A DNA stretch of 64,000 bases from Actinostola sp. cb2023 (taxonomy: Eukaryota > Cnidaria > Anthozoa > Actiniaria > Actinostolidae): the NCBI GenBank assembly GCA_033675265.1, contig JAUJYZ010000773.1, positions 338,501-402,500 on the forward strand, in the 5' to 3' direction. Below, one piece after another: positions 10,508-20,961 of this stretch. A program made the translations under genes and the position numbers. Below the pieces are notes generated by a model. The model ran no database searches. It was not told the origin of the DNA and worked only from the letters and a program-made list of their open reading frames with translations. Position 1 is the stretch's first letter, and each line of letters opens with the position of its first letter.

Positions 10508-11484
10508 ACTCTCCATAACAGTAGACGGGGGTGATCGTCCTATCCCTTAGGGTATAAAATTCTACCATCTGCTATCCCTTAGGGGTGTTCAAAGAGTCTG
10601 CTATCCCTTAGGGGGTCTCACGCTAATGGTGGCCCGGAACTTATATTACAGCAAACCACACAGTCAACTGAAACTGATCGCTTAATACTTCCGGCTTTAT
10701 TGTCGGTAACAAATACTATCACAAGTATAAATGTCAAATTAGACAAAGGGTCCATCAACCAATGAAAACGGGCATTGTTCTTAGTGGACTTAGTGATGCT
10801 GAACAGGAAATCTTGACTGTTTATGTGAGTAAACCGCAGCATCTAAGCATCTGATCGTGCGCGAATCCCAATTATTGTGAGTTCCCTCTTCAACGCTTGG
10901 ACCTTGCTCTTGGTCGCTTTTATCAATACTTCGACTGGAACGTTGATCCCACCACCTACACGCCAGCGCCCGCTCTGGTCGTTGAATGGTTCACCCGTGA
11001 CTGTGCTGCAAAGTGATTAAAAGTCTAAGGTAAGTAATATTAAATCAACATGCAAATAACAATATGCTCATGTCATAGATTAACTATGTTGCGCATCATC
11101 CATAGCGAAGATATCTTGGGGATATCTTACCATTTTTTATGCCGATTGTTATTGTTTGATAAAAGAAGGACAATTGTTTCTGTTAAGGACAATGGATCAT
11201 CCTATCCAAAAAAAGCCGGACTTGAAGACTGGATGACAGCACTCTCAACAGTCGCCAGAAAAGAGATGCGCTCGATGGCGGTGTCTTAAGGACCGTAATA
11301 AAATTCAGGAAAACTGAAAATGTGTTTGTTTTATTGCTATCTCTTAGGGTTAAAAATTTCTTCGACCACACCCAATGTGCTATCTCTTAGGGGTAAATTT
11401 GCTGTTGACCACACCCAATGTGCTATCCCTTAGGGTTAAAATTGATTTTGCCGACGATCACCCCCGTCTACTGTTATGGAGAGT
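10508..11484. mobile_element. DNA element, 29-bp TIR ACTCTCCATAACAGTAGACG
   Basis: About 30 bp at the left (ACTCTCCATAACAGTAGACG then GGGGTGATCG) is an exact inverse of 11455-11484. Inside, TGCTATC(C/T)CTTAGGG is tandemly iterated near both ends (three copies each side), resembling subterminal binding repeats. The interior contains a coding-like block and several short ORFs, but no transposase I recognise. Confidence 0.8.
10855..11016. other. Coding-like block inside the DNA element, open on both strands
   Basis: This block is richer in GC than its surroundings. On plus, 53 codons are open and end at TGA (11014-11016), including RLDLALGRFYQYFDWNVDP. On minus, a frame entering from a good acceptor (TTAATCACTTTGCAG) contains GRWRVGGGINVPVEVLIKAT and stops at TAG near 10845. 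I cannot decide which is real. It may be an exon captured by the element or a transposase remnant. Confidence 0.3.
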
Positions 11485-11623
11485 TTATCCAGTTTATCTA
11501 AGCTTATATGCTCGAAGTGTCTTGAAAAGTTTTCAAACGAAGCTCAAAATTTACACGAAGAGTGATGGTTATTATAAAAGAACATAATTATGTCGATCGT
11601 AAATCTAATATTCTTTAGGCTAG

Positions 11624-11731
11624 CAACTGAAAGGCGGTGCCAATCGAGGTGCTTACGAAGGCGAAATATTCAAAAGAAATACATTTGAAGGAGAGACAAC
11701 AATAACCAGAGAAGATGATAGATTCAAATAA
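11624..11731 (+). CDS. Possible last coding exon of an unidentified gene
   Basis: After acceptor candidates at 11617-11618 (CTTTAG) and 11622-11623 (GCTAG), a frame stays open for 35 codons and ends at TAA. It includes GAYEGEIFKRNTFEGETTIT and is charged, with ordinary amino-acid usage unlike the surrounding repeats. AATAAA at about 11825 could be its polyadenylation signal. Upstream exons would lie beyond the 10.5-11.5 kb element. No family recognised. Confidence 0.3.
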   Translation, partial: QLKGGANRGAYEGEIFKRNTFEGETTITREDDRFK

Positions 11732-11883
11732 TTAACTGATATGTAAAGTAGACACGAGTAAATATATTAAAACCCGTAGGAAGAACTGTTCGCGTATCCT
11801 TCTGCTGTAAAACCACTGCTTTTAATAAAGACTTCAGATACTGCGCTTCTTTCACTGTTATTTCTTCTTTACCAAGTGCTTTT

Positions 11884-12436
11884 CAGGGGCGTAGCGTGCA
11901 TATACGCCCGTACGCACGTGCGTACAATTTAAAATCCTTAATATATATATATATTATAAAAAACATGAAAATATTGAAAATAAAATGAAATCTAGGACAA
12001 AATCTTAACAGTCATTGTAGGCATGTATAATGATGATTGTAGTTAGTACAGTCTCAAACAAAATAAATACCAAAAAACTGGCTTCGCCTCGGGTTATTAT
12101 ATCGCTATATATAACGGTAGCGGTATATATAACCTGTTTACATAAATCCTTTTAACCAATACTCATAAATCATTTACACAACCTTTACATAAATCCTTTT
12201 CTGAATCCTTTATATAACCTTTACATAAATCCCCCCATAAAACTGAGTGATAAATGCATTTTACTATGTATTTATGTAGCGAGAAAGTCCGCTGGAAAAC
12301 GAAGAAAATGGTATTTCCAAGGCTCTAGATTTCTAAATTTTCAGGGGGGGCATGCCCCCTCACCCCCCTAGAAGCTCACGCCTTCGGCGCTCGTTGCTAT
12401 GTGCGTACATTCCAAAAAAAGCACGCTACGCCCCTG
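11884..12436. mobile_element. hAT-type nonautonomous element, TIR CAGGGGCGTAGCGTGC
   Basis: The ends CAGGGGCGTAGCGTGC and GCACGCTACGCCCCTG form a 16-bp perfect TIR of classic hAT appearance, with CTTTT on both flanks. The interior is AT-rich with repeated ACATAAATCC-type words and no transposase. Confidence 0.85.
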
Positions 12437-12519
12437 CTTTTAAAGCGTACTCATGAAATCTTTCGAAGGATTCCACTGAAACTGAATCGACTATTTGAAT
12501 CGACAACAAACTGCCCATT

Positions 12520-12812
12520 CTCGTTCCCAGAGCTCCTCGGTTTCGGTCCTCTGGGAACGAGAATGCCAATCTCGTCCCCAGAGCCTGCGTTACTTTCGAC
12601 CAGCGGCGAAGAACGTCCACGTTCTCGTCGCTGGCCGAAAGTAACGCAGGCTCTGGGGACGAGATTGCGAGAATGCAAACTGCCCAGCTAACTTGCGCAT
12701 GCGCTCTAAAACCGGAAGAACAAGAAATCCTGTTCCCAAAAAATGGATTATGCCAGAGCCTACGTTCTCGCCGCTGGCCGAAAGTAACGCAGGCTCTGGG
12801 GACGAGATTGGA
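12520..12812. mobile_element. Palindromic dispersed repeat cluster (CTCGTCCCCAGAGCCTGCGT)
   Basis: A fold-back with arms 12566-12613 and 12618-12667 is built on CTCGTCCCCAGAGCCTGCGT and its inverse. It is followed by a partial second copy at 12750-12811 and preceded by a small hairpin around CGTTCCCAGAGCTCC. Minus-strand translation gives LVPRACVTFGQRRE, a repeat-derived peptide of a kind I associate with cnidarian gene sets (from memory). It is not a gene. Confidence 0.8.
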
Positions 12813-12867
12813 CAAGAAGTTCCTTGACGAGTCGATCAAGACGCCGTTCACAAGTCACGTGTAATCC

Positions 12868-12902
12868 ATGGCTGCTAGTCGGTACTTACTGTCTAAAAGC
12901 AG
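12868..12902 (+). CDS. Possible first coding exon, mitochondrial-presequence-like
   Basis: ATG at 12868 (context ATCCATGG) opens MAASRYLLSKS and runs into a good donor, GCAG|GTAACA, at 12902/12903. A short basic, hydroxylated, acid-free N-terminus is typical of mitochondrial import sequences. A CACGTG E-box lies 12 bp upstream. I could not find the next exon with confidence; the interval to 18 kb is full of transposons. Confidence 0.35.
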
Positions 12903-12945
12903 GTAACAATTATTCTACCATCATAGTTTAGTTATTAATTCATGA

Positions 12946-13068
12946 GTGAACAGTCCCTCTTTTCTCTCCAGACTCAGTCGAACGAGAAAAACCGATCCCA
13001 TTCTCCTCGCGTCCACGGGATTCTAACTCGTCTTTACTGAGTCTGGAGGGAAAAGGAGGGACTGTTCG
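12946..13068. mobile_element. Fold-back MITE, GAACAGTCCCTC ends
   Basis: GTGAACAGTCCCTCTTTTCT at the left is inverted at the right end (AGGAGGGACTGTTCGC), with the ACTCAGT / ACTGAGT step inside both arms. It starts 44 bp after the donor of the 12868 exon. Confidence 0.8.
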
Positions 13069-13589
13069 CAGACTACTACTTGGCGGCCGACGTGATACGC
13101 GCTGGTAAATCAGAGTGTTACAGAAAAAGACAATTGTTGTTGAAGATACACTTTACCACATAGTTTGAAACTGGAAATAGAGTTTTCGAAAGTGCATTTC
13201 AGCACAACAAATAAACCATATTCACCTACAAGAGACAAGCGTCCAGCGAACTAAAATGCAAATCTGCGCCTTCGATAGTTACATTTTTCGATGAGCGTTT
13301 AGCTACCCTGGTTTCTATCTTATTATAAAGAAAGAAAATGAATGAAAGGGCGCCTTGTTCAGCCGGCGGTCTTGCCTGTTTACCGATAGAGACAAAAGCA
13401 ATGCTGCACACCAGGGTGTTAGCGTGATATAGACGAAACTGATTAATAAGTCTGCTACGCTTTCATGTTCAATCTGAGTGTTTAATCTAAGATGAAATGT
13501 TATCATTTCTCAATTCAAATGGAAATTATTATTTTTTTCAATAATGAAAGTATTTTCCTAACGATTGCTCATGGACAATACTGCAGCAC

Positions 13590-13615
13590 TAATAATAATA
13601 ATAATAATAATAATA
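13590..13615. repeat. (AAT)n microsatellite
   Basis: A short AAT tract. The surrounding 13.07-13.83 kb shows no gene I can support. Confidence 0.85.
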
Positions 13616-13819
13616 TACATGAAAAAAATACTTGATTCTCAGATTGGCTTAGAGCAGTGCAGTTGAAAAGTAATTTGCAGTGCAAATTACTTTTTTTTTC
13701 ATGAATATTATTAATTGGTAATCATACGATTTCTCGTTCAATTTGGAATAATTTGCACTCGTGTGTTTTTCAAAGAGAAAAAAACACACAAATAAGAGAT
13801 AGAAAAATAGATAAAAATC

Positions 13820-13880
13820 CTTATTTACAAAATTTAAAATGATCGCTTGGATTGTTCAATAACAATTAACTAATGATATT
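13820..13880 (-). repeat. Interspersed repeat, second copy at 62.5 kb
   Basis: The segment around AAAATGATCGCTTGGATTGT is present in reverse complement at about 62533-62610, including the neighbouring TAAGGATTTTTATCTATTTT stretch. In both places it adjoins or leads into other repeat DNA. Confidence 0.75.
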
Positions 13881-13909
13881 AAAATACAAACAATAAATAT
13901 GAATTTAAC

Positions 13910-14094
13910 AAATTGAAGGTGGTTTTGAGTTGTCTGTACTCGATCTTATTGACACACACTTGACGTCATAAAATGTTCAAAACTCAAGTGGAATCACGAG
14001 CGTAGCGAGTGATTTCACTGCCAAGTTTTGGACATTTTATGACGTCAAGTGTGTGTCAATAAGAGTACAGACAACTCAAAACCATCTTCAATTT
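13910..14094. mobile_element. Fold-back MITE with CGAGCGTAGCGAG loop
   Basis: Arms of about 80 bp (AAATTGAAGGTGGTTTTGAG inward through CACACACTTGACGTCATAAA) are mirrored, with a short loop at CACGAGCGTAGCGAGTG. A partial third copy of TCTGTACTCTTATTGACA lies at 14210-14228. Confidence 0.85.
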
Positions 14095-14284
14095 GTTTTT
14101 TACAATAACAAAGTCAAAAAACATCAAAAAACAAGGAAAAAGTATGAAAGAAAAACTGTTTCAAGCGCGCGCTAGCCAGTCCGTGCGCGAGCGATTCGTC
14201 ATACAGTGTGTCTGTACTCTTATTGACAACGGCTGAGAGCCAATCAGATTGCGAGATTTCGCTCTGTTATTGTAAAAAATATAA

Positions 14285-14312
14285 TATAATAATAATAATA
14301 ATGATAATAATG

Positions 14313-14368
<56 letters not shown>

Positions 14369-14396
14369 CACTGATAATAATAATAATAATAATTTA
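14285..14396. repeat. (AAT)n microsatellite
   Basis: About 110 bp of AAT with rare ATG and ACT interruptions. Confidence 0.95.
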
Positions 14397-14614
14397 TTTC
14401 TTAATAATGCATTTCTAAACACTCATTGCTTTTAATAATACAAGACTAAATAAAAGGACAGAAATATAATAAGCTAATAGATAAAAAATGGATAAAAATT
14501 TTAAAAAATCAATAAAATGTAAAAATATACTTGCGTGTGGCGGCCTAACCTACTGACTCGGAGAGAAGGCTCAATGAAAACAAGCCTCTGGCTGACTTTA
14601 TTACCTTCTATAAA

Positions 14615-14705
14615 TAAAGCTTTATTATTATTATTTATTTATTTATTTATTTATTTTTTATTATTATTATTATTTTATTATTATTATTAATATTAATATT
14701 AATAT
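14615..14705. repeat. (TTA)n / (TTTA)n microsatellite
   Basis: It follows AATAAAGCTTTATT and precedes the tRNA-like SINE. Probably the tail of one retroelement against the head of another. Confidence 0.9.
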
Positions 14706-14825
14706 GACTACTGTGACTGCGTGATGCGGTTCGTACGTCATTACAGAAGCAATTTCCAGTTCCGTGAGGCCTGGGAGCAAATGTTCGGTTATTAAAATCA
14801 GCTTGAACTTCACGACACTGTAGTT

Positions 14826-14930
14826 GCCTCGGTAGCTCACTGGGTAGAGCGCATCTGTCATGAAATCGGGGTGTCGTGGGTTCGAATCCCGCTCGAGGCG
14901 TCTGATTTTTTCCGAACATTTGTTCTTTAT
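14826..14930 (+). mobile_element. tRNA-derived SINE head
   Basis: Bases 14826-14900 fold like a tRNA. The acceptor stem is GCCTCGG with TCGAGGC, the D arm GCTC/GAGC, and the T arm GTGGG-TTCGAAT-CCCGC, with matching Pol III A box (TAGCTCACTGGG) and B box (GGTTCGAATCCC). The anticodon arm is abnormal: CATCT pairs with GGGTG only across a 12-nt loop, so it is not a functional tRNA. A non-tRNA segment (TCTGATTTTTTCCGAACATT) and a long ATT tail follow, as in a SINE. The reverse strand yields a spurious RAGFEPTTPRF peptide. Confidence 0.75.
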
Positions 14931-14954
14931 ATACTCATCATAGTTTCTTTATCA

Positions 14955-14993
14955 GTATTATTATTATTTTATTTTATTTTATTTTTATTATTA

Positions 14994-15045
<52 letters not shown>

Positions 15046-15121
15046 CATCATTATTATTATTATTATTTTATATTATTTTATTATTATTATTATTATTATT
15101 ATTTTATTATTATTATTATCA

Positions 15122-15165
<44 letters not shown>

Positions 15166-15340
15166 ATAATAATAATAATAATAATAATAAATGTTTATTG
15201 CTTATATTGCGCATTTTAACATTTGAATATGATCAAATGCGCATTACACAACACTAGAAATAATTATATACAAAAATGATAAAAAATTATATATATTAAA
15301 CAATTATATATATTATAATATTATTATATTATTATTATTA

Positions 15341-15382
<42 letters not shown>

Positions 15383-15395
15383 ATTATTAATACGA
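14955..15395. repeat. Long ATT microsatellite region
   Basis: ATT tracts with ATTTT and ATC interruptions at about 14955-15190 and 15303-15395, separated by AT-rich sequence. The first is the probable SINE tail. The stretch 15.4-15.84 kb shows no gene I can support. Confidence 0.95.
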
Positions 15396-16154
15396 ATAAT
15401 AATAAAATAATTATAATATAGTGGAAGAAGAAGAAGTCATAATAGTCATTCATTGTTGTATTTGTCACTGAATTCTCTCCAAGTTCTTTCTATTACTTTC
15501 ATTCTATATTGTAACTTATATCAGGGAGCCGGTATTTTGGCACAAAAACGTCCATTTCTAGCTTGTTTTATTTACAATAAGTCTATTTTAGTTTCAACAA
15601 GCAATCTCTTTTGCTCCCCGCGTAGTGACTGTCATGTTGTGTGGAATCGCAAGGAGAACTGAACGTAACTGTCTTATCTCTAGAACTTCTAACAACACCG
15701 TTACTGTTCGACCGTCTTTGAGTCTACTGCCAGTTCAGCTATTAACTCTTCAAGTTAAGCCATAACATTTTGACATTTCGGGTTTGATGGCTTTTGTTTC
15801 ACAGTAAGGAATCGTTTTTATTTGAATCGTAGAGTAAACAACCCAGGGGCGGATCCAGGATTTTTTTAAACAGGGGTTGTAGTGGTATGAGCGGCAAAGC
15901 CGCGAACATGTAGGGGGGTTTGGGGGCATGCTCCCCCAGAAAAATTTGAAATCTACAAGCTCTGAAATGCAATTTTTAGAGATCTGGAGTTAATTGTTTT
16001 ATTAACACAAAAACACTCTATTTTCAGTAAAATTTTTGCCGACTCGGTTTATTCAACATCCAGCAAGGAGATTAAAGAGAAAGATACATTGAAATATTGA
16101 CTGTATAGCAATAAAAATTTCGTGTGTACACACACATATAACTGCCATTGATAT

Positions 16155-16444
16155 ACACCTATTCCAAATATCGTTGTCCGGGTAGAAAGCAACAAGCAAG
16201 AAGCTGACTACCGCAAAGGACATTGGGAATCTCCTAATTAATTTATTTATCCGTGGTACTTGAGAAGTTATCCCTACGAGCGTTGAATAGCAATCATTTG
16301 GTACTATTCGGCCATTTGAAAATGCATGTTGTCAAAATGTTTACGGATGAATAAATGAATAAGGAGAAAGTCCCATTGCCCTTTGCGGTCGTCAGCTTCT
16401 TGCTTGTTGCTTTCGGCGGGCACAACGATTTTTGGAATAGGTGT
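16155..16444. mobile_element. Nested fold-back MITE, ACACCTATTCCAAA ends
   Basis: The arms ACACCTATTCCAAATATCGT and their inverse run about 100 bp inward through AACAAGCAAGAAGCTGACTA and CGCAAAGGACATTGGGA. The short ORFs in this interval are folded-arm shadows. Confidence 0.85.
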
Positions 16445-16790
16445 GTATTTCAAAACAGAAAAGCAATGCAGCAAACGATCGCTACAAACATTCAAACCAA
16501 AGTCGACTAGAGTCTTGAAGGCCTTCATAAACTCCTTCCAAGAAAAATATAGCCGATTTCCATAGCAACGACCACATTTTATTCCCCCGTGAGAGTCAAA
16601 AAGACAGAGGAGTCATTAAGGAGTCATAGCAAGATCATTGTTATTTCACTCTTATGGCTTATCAGAGAGAACTATATTGGGCATTAGCATACAAGTTGCG
16701 TCTCCATCTCCATCATACCTCCCTGCATAAACTGAACCTTTTGACGCTAAACAAGGCAGGTTATTTCAGTTATCAGTCAAACCGTCCTGG

Positions 16791-16867
16791 AAGTAGCCTG
16801 ATTTTCAGACGGTCCGTGGTCCTCCGCTCTCGCTATCTAGCAGACGACTATCTGAAAATCAGGCTAC
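16791..16867. mobile_element. Small palindromic MITE, GTAGCCTGATTTTCAGA
   Basis: GTAGCCTGATTTTCAGA at the left is perfectly inverted at the right (TCTGAAAATCAGGCTAC), separated by about 40 bp. It resembles small palindromes found in coral-type genomes. Confidence 0.8.
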
Positions 16868-17390
16868 CCTCGAAGTCGAATGGTCGTGCAAACAACATGA
16901 ATGAATTATATTAATTATATTATTCTTACGAGAGGGAGAGAGCTGAAAGTGCAAGAGGGACCTCACTATGGACAGACATACTAAACAAGTATAACAAACA
17001 TCCATAGGGGGGGTTGCAACCCCCAGAACCTTCCCCCTGGATCCGCCACTGCAACCCGACCGCAATGAAGAAAGTACCAGATAAAAATGAACAACTCGAG
17101 CATATGAATAATGCAATCCATGAAAGTCAGCGGGTATGTAGCGCGGCCGACGTTTGAACTAAAAACATTTCTCCACAATCTTCGAGGGAAAACGGCGCGT
17201 ATACTTGGAGGGAGTTTTGTCTACAGTTTCTTAACCTCTTCTCAAGAAAAACAAAACAGAGAAAGAAAATGTCGAGAGTCAGTTATAAATGAAGGTAATT
17301 TGATGAGATTTTGAAACTCATTTTTGACGTTTCATCTCGGCCTTTTTTGAGAAAACTATTCAATTGTAGTAATGAGAGAGCACTTCGAGC

Positions 17391-17847
17391 ACCTTATTAT
17401 AGGAAATTAACGAAGCATCTTTAACGCGAATTCAAAAAATCCGCGTTAATTTTATGCATCTTAATTTACGTCGTTGTTAATTGAAATCACACTATTTTAC
17501 ATCATCGTTATTTAAAGACACCTTTATTTCCATCAAAGGCATTAGAAGACGCCAAGACGGGATGCATTCCATCCCTGGACCCATTCGTTGAATAGTGACT
17601 GTAGTTTAGTGACTGGGCCGATTGAACTGATACTTTTGTTGGCATAGAAATACTTTGCTGATGTAGAAATTATTACAAATAAAGCATCAAATTCGCGTTA
17701 ATTAAATGTATGTAAACATAACTTTTCGAAAATTCGCGTTAATTAAATATATATAAACATAACTTTTCGAAAATTCGCGTTAATTAGATAACGCGTACAT
17801 TTTGTTCGCGTTGTTAAAATGCTTCCTTAATTTCCTATAATAAAGGT
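17391..17847. mobile_element. MITE, TIR ACCTTATTATAGGAAATTAA
   Basis: ACCTTATTATAGGAAATTAA and its inverse TTAATTTCCTATAATAAAGG delimit 457 bp. AATTCGCGTTAATTA is repeated at least three times internally. No ORF. Confidence 0.85.
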
Positions 17848-18904
17848 AATGTGGTTTGTGTGGGTGCCGGTGAGTACTACTGAAGTAATACTTAGGTCAG
17901 TAGTCATCGCTACAACAATAAGGAGGCAAGTAAGGTAAGAGTAAAGACGTTAAATTACAAGCACGGAACTGTAGATTTGCATAATAACATTGCCCGGAAT
18001 CAGGACTGGAAAATCTCCTGATGATAAAGAAGTAAGCCAGCAATGGAGCATAGTTAGTTTACCATCATAACAGTTATTTATGAGACTTGGTTAGTCAATG
18101 TTCTATTTGTATAGGTTCTACCGTATTCAAATACTCAGTATATCATGGCAAGACGGATGGCATTGACCGTAACTAAGAATCCCTGGTCTAAAAACACTGA
18201 CTTCACTTGCTGTCATTGTCGCACTCCGGCAAATGCTCATTACCACAAAATGAGTGATTGTAAAGCTTTAGCGCATTTACTTCTATTTAATGATATAATT
18301 TACTTTGATATTCAAGTCATTTTCAGTCTTTTATTAACCGTTTTGTCTGACTTTCTCTATCTAACAATGCGAGTCCTATCGTTAAATTTTTTGAGGTTCA
18401 CACTGAAGGCTTTTGATTGGCTAGTTTATACACCACAAACCGTGGGAGTTCAGCTATCATGTTGACCACCAACAGCGAACTAACAAGGCCACCACTGTTG
18501 TCCAATTGCTGTACAAGATAGACATCTTTTCTATACTAATAGAAAACTACATTAATGGCTTTATTATCCTGTTTTAAAACCGAAAAAATATACAACAAAC
18601 ACTGAGCTGAAAGCTATTAATATTTGATCATATTTTGTCATGCAATGCAAATCATTGGCAAACTTAGCTTGATGTGCGGTAAATTAAAGAACGTGATTTT
18701 CAGGCGGGAAAACCAGGCAGTTTTCTCTCGTAGATATATAACTACTTTTAACATTCAATTCTGGCGGACAATTTGAAAGACTACAGCACCATGCTATGAC
18801 ACTAAGTATGAATAAGATAAGATGACTACTGTAAAGGCATGGGTAACAAACAATAGGGACCATTTTTGCGCTGTCAATACTCCAATAGGTAATCCAAAAA
18901 AGGA
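17848..18904. other. No supported gene
   Basis: A 106-codon open frame at 18145-18465 begins MARRMALTVTKNPWSKN but becomes a generic hydrophobic tail. It has no convincing start, splice context or motif. I leave it unannotated. Confidence 0.4.
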
Positions 18905-18927
18905 GGGGGGGGGGGGGGGGGGGGGGG
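18905..18927. repeat. Poly(G) run of 23
   Basis: A homopolymer about 430 bp upstream of the GPCR start codon. Confidence 0.9.
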
Positions 18928-19354
18928 AATTCAAATATCCCCCTCTAGTTCTATATATACTCTAGTAAAATAGCCACACTGTGAGAAGTCTGTTCAAGAT
19001 ATTACTTAATGGCTGCTGTTTCTCATTATATAGTCAACCTTATCATCTCATGATTGTATTTCTATCGTTTATATTTCAGTTGATCTTCGGCATCACAGCA
19101 CAAGTGAACTGCTTGCTCGGAACTCAACACGTAACTGAACCGATCAATCTTGGCCGGCAATCAGTTGGTTGCATATTCATTACAGATGTGGATGTGGAAA
19201 ACAAGTTGGTGATATCTTTGGCTACAATCTACCAGCAGAGGGGAGCTGAAGGGTTCACCTAGCGCTTTGTACGTCAGTCAGTTGTATTCAGTCAACAAAG
19301 TATTTAAAGGTCACACTAAGAGTCTTGGAACTCGAAGCATTTGGTACTGTACTG

Positions 19355-20894
19355 ATGGAGAAAAACATGTCATCTACTCTGAACTCTAGTGTACCGTTGT
19401 TTGTATCTACTGAAACACTTCCCATCAAAATCACCAAACTCATCGCTTATACGTTGGTGTTTATTATCGGTGTAGTTGGCAATGCACTAGTGTTTCGTAT
19501 GGTTGTACGAAGACGAAAACTACAGACAGTAAGCAACTACCTGATTTGTAATCTAGCTGCTGCAGACATTGCTGTTTTGACTATCAATTTACCATTTCGT
19601 CTCGCTTACCAAGAGAACGCGTACATTTGGCCATTTGGATGGTTTTTGTGCAAGATTATTCCAATGTTAACCTATCTGTTCATCACGGCTTCTTCTGCAA
19701 CACTCGTAATCATGGCACTTGACCAGCATAGAGCCGTTGTGCATCCATTGAAAAAACGTCTGACTATCACCCAAACTAAGGTTGTCATAGCGATGGTATG
19801 GTGTGCTTCTGCTATCATTACATTGCCACTGAATTTCTATCTACAACTGGTCTATCAAAAAGGAAACCCCGTATGTACGGATGTGTGGCCAAGTTTACTC
19901 TTTGAACAGTGCTATTTTGTGCTACTGTTCTTTCTGCAGTATATTCTTCCCATGTCTGTCATCATAGCTTTCTATGCGCATGTCTGTTTGAATCTAAATC
20001 GACCAAGTTTGGGACTATCTTTGGCACAGAGTTTATTGCACACCAGAGAAAAAAGAAATAAAAAGGTAACGAAGTCTGTTATTTTTCATCTAGTTTTGTT
20101 ATTTTGTTATTTTTTATTTTTTTATTTTATTGAAGAATCAGGCACCGAGTAACGTACAATCGGGTTGCCTTTCTCCAGTATTTGTATGTCTAGACGAGTT
20201 AAAGTGACTGTAATATTTAGGTAGATTTACTTCATTGGCGAGTTTAAACCACAGAAACCACGGACCTCCAGCGGCTCTATGCATTACAATATTTGCGATT
20301 AGAAAAACTTCAAATTAACATTTGTAAGGGAGGGAAACTACTCAGAAGAAAACAAAAACAATAGTTTCACTAAATCTAATGTCGTTGTAATTAGATTTTA
20401 AGCATTTCGCCCTGAAGATGTGCGCTTAGCCCAAAAACTTGGCAGTTTTTCATTGCTGAAAACTTAGGCCGGAGGATACAAAATTGTTGTCAATTGTTTC
20501 ACTGCAATATCCATTTGCGGTTAATATTAAACGGCGGCGCGAGAACCGCACGTTGTCACTGCGGTCAATCTCGTTTACCTGCTATTGGCTGAATAAAAAA
20601 ACTCTCAAAAGGAAATTAAAAATTGATTAAAAAAATGTTCACCTAAAATTCAATGGACCACTTTCGATATATGTTCTACTTGTCATGTGGAAAGATATCA
20701 GTGCGAGGCTCCGGGGAATGATTTTGTTTTTTTACGAATCAGTGAGTATTATTCCCCGGAACCTCGCTCTGAAACTATTGTGCGCAATAATAATAATAAT
20801 TATTATTATTAATAATAATAAGAATAAGAATAAGAATAAGATTAATAATAATAATAATAATAATAGTAGTAGTAATAATAATAATAATAATAAT

Positions 20895-20961
<67 letters not shown>

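Larger units (their letters stand above)
15844..17051. mobile_element. hAT-type element, TIR CAGGGGCGGATCCAGG
   Basis: The left end CAGGGGCGGATCCAGG and right end CCTGGATCCGCCACTG are inverted, with CAACC directly outside each (15839-15843 and 17052-17056). G-rich subterminal segments (GGGGGGTTTGGGGGCATGC and GGGGGGGTTGCAACCCCC) lie inside the ends. It is nonautonomous and carries two nested palindromes. Confidence 0.8.

Noticed and set aside
12401..12851. LVPRACVTFGQRRE-containing frames
   Set aside because: They lie in a palindromic dispersed repeat and recur in both strands and partial copies.
14826..14900. Functional tRNA gene
   Set aside because: The anticodon arm has a 12-nt loop and the sequence is followed by a non-tRNA body and ATT tail, so it is SINE-like.
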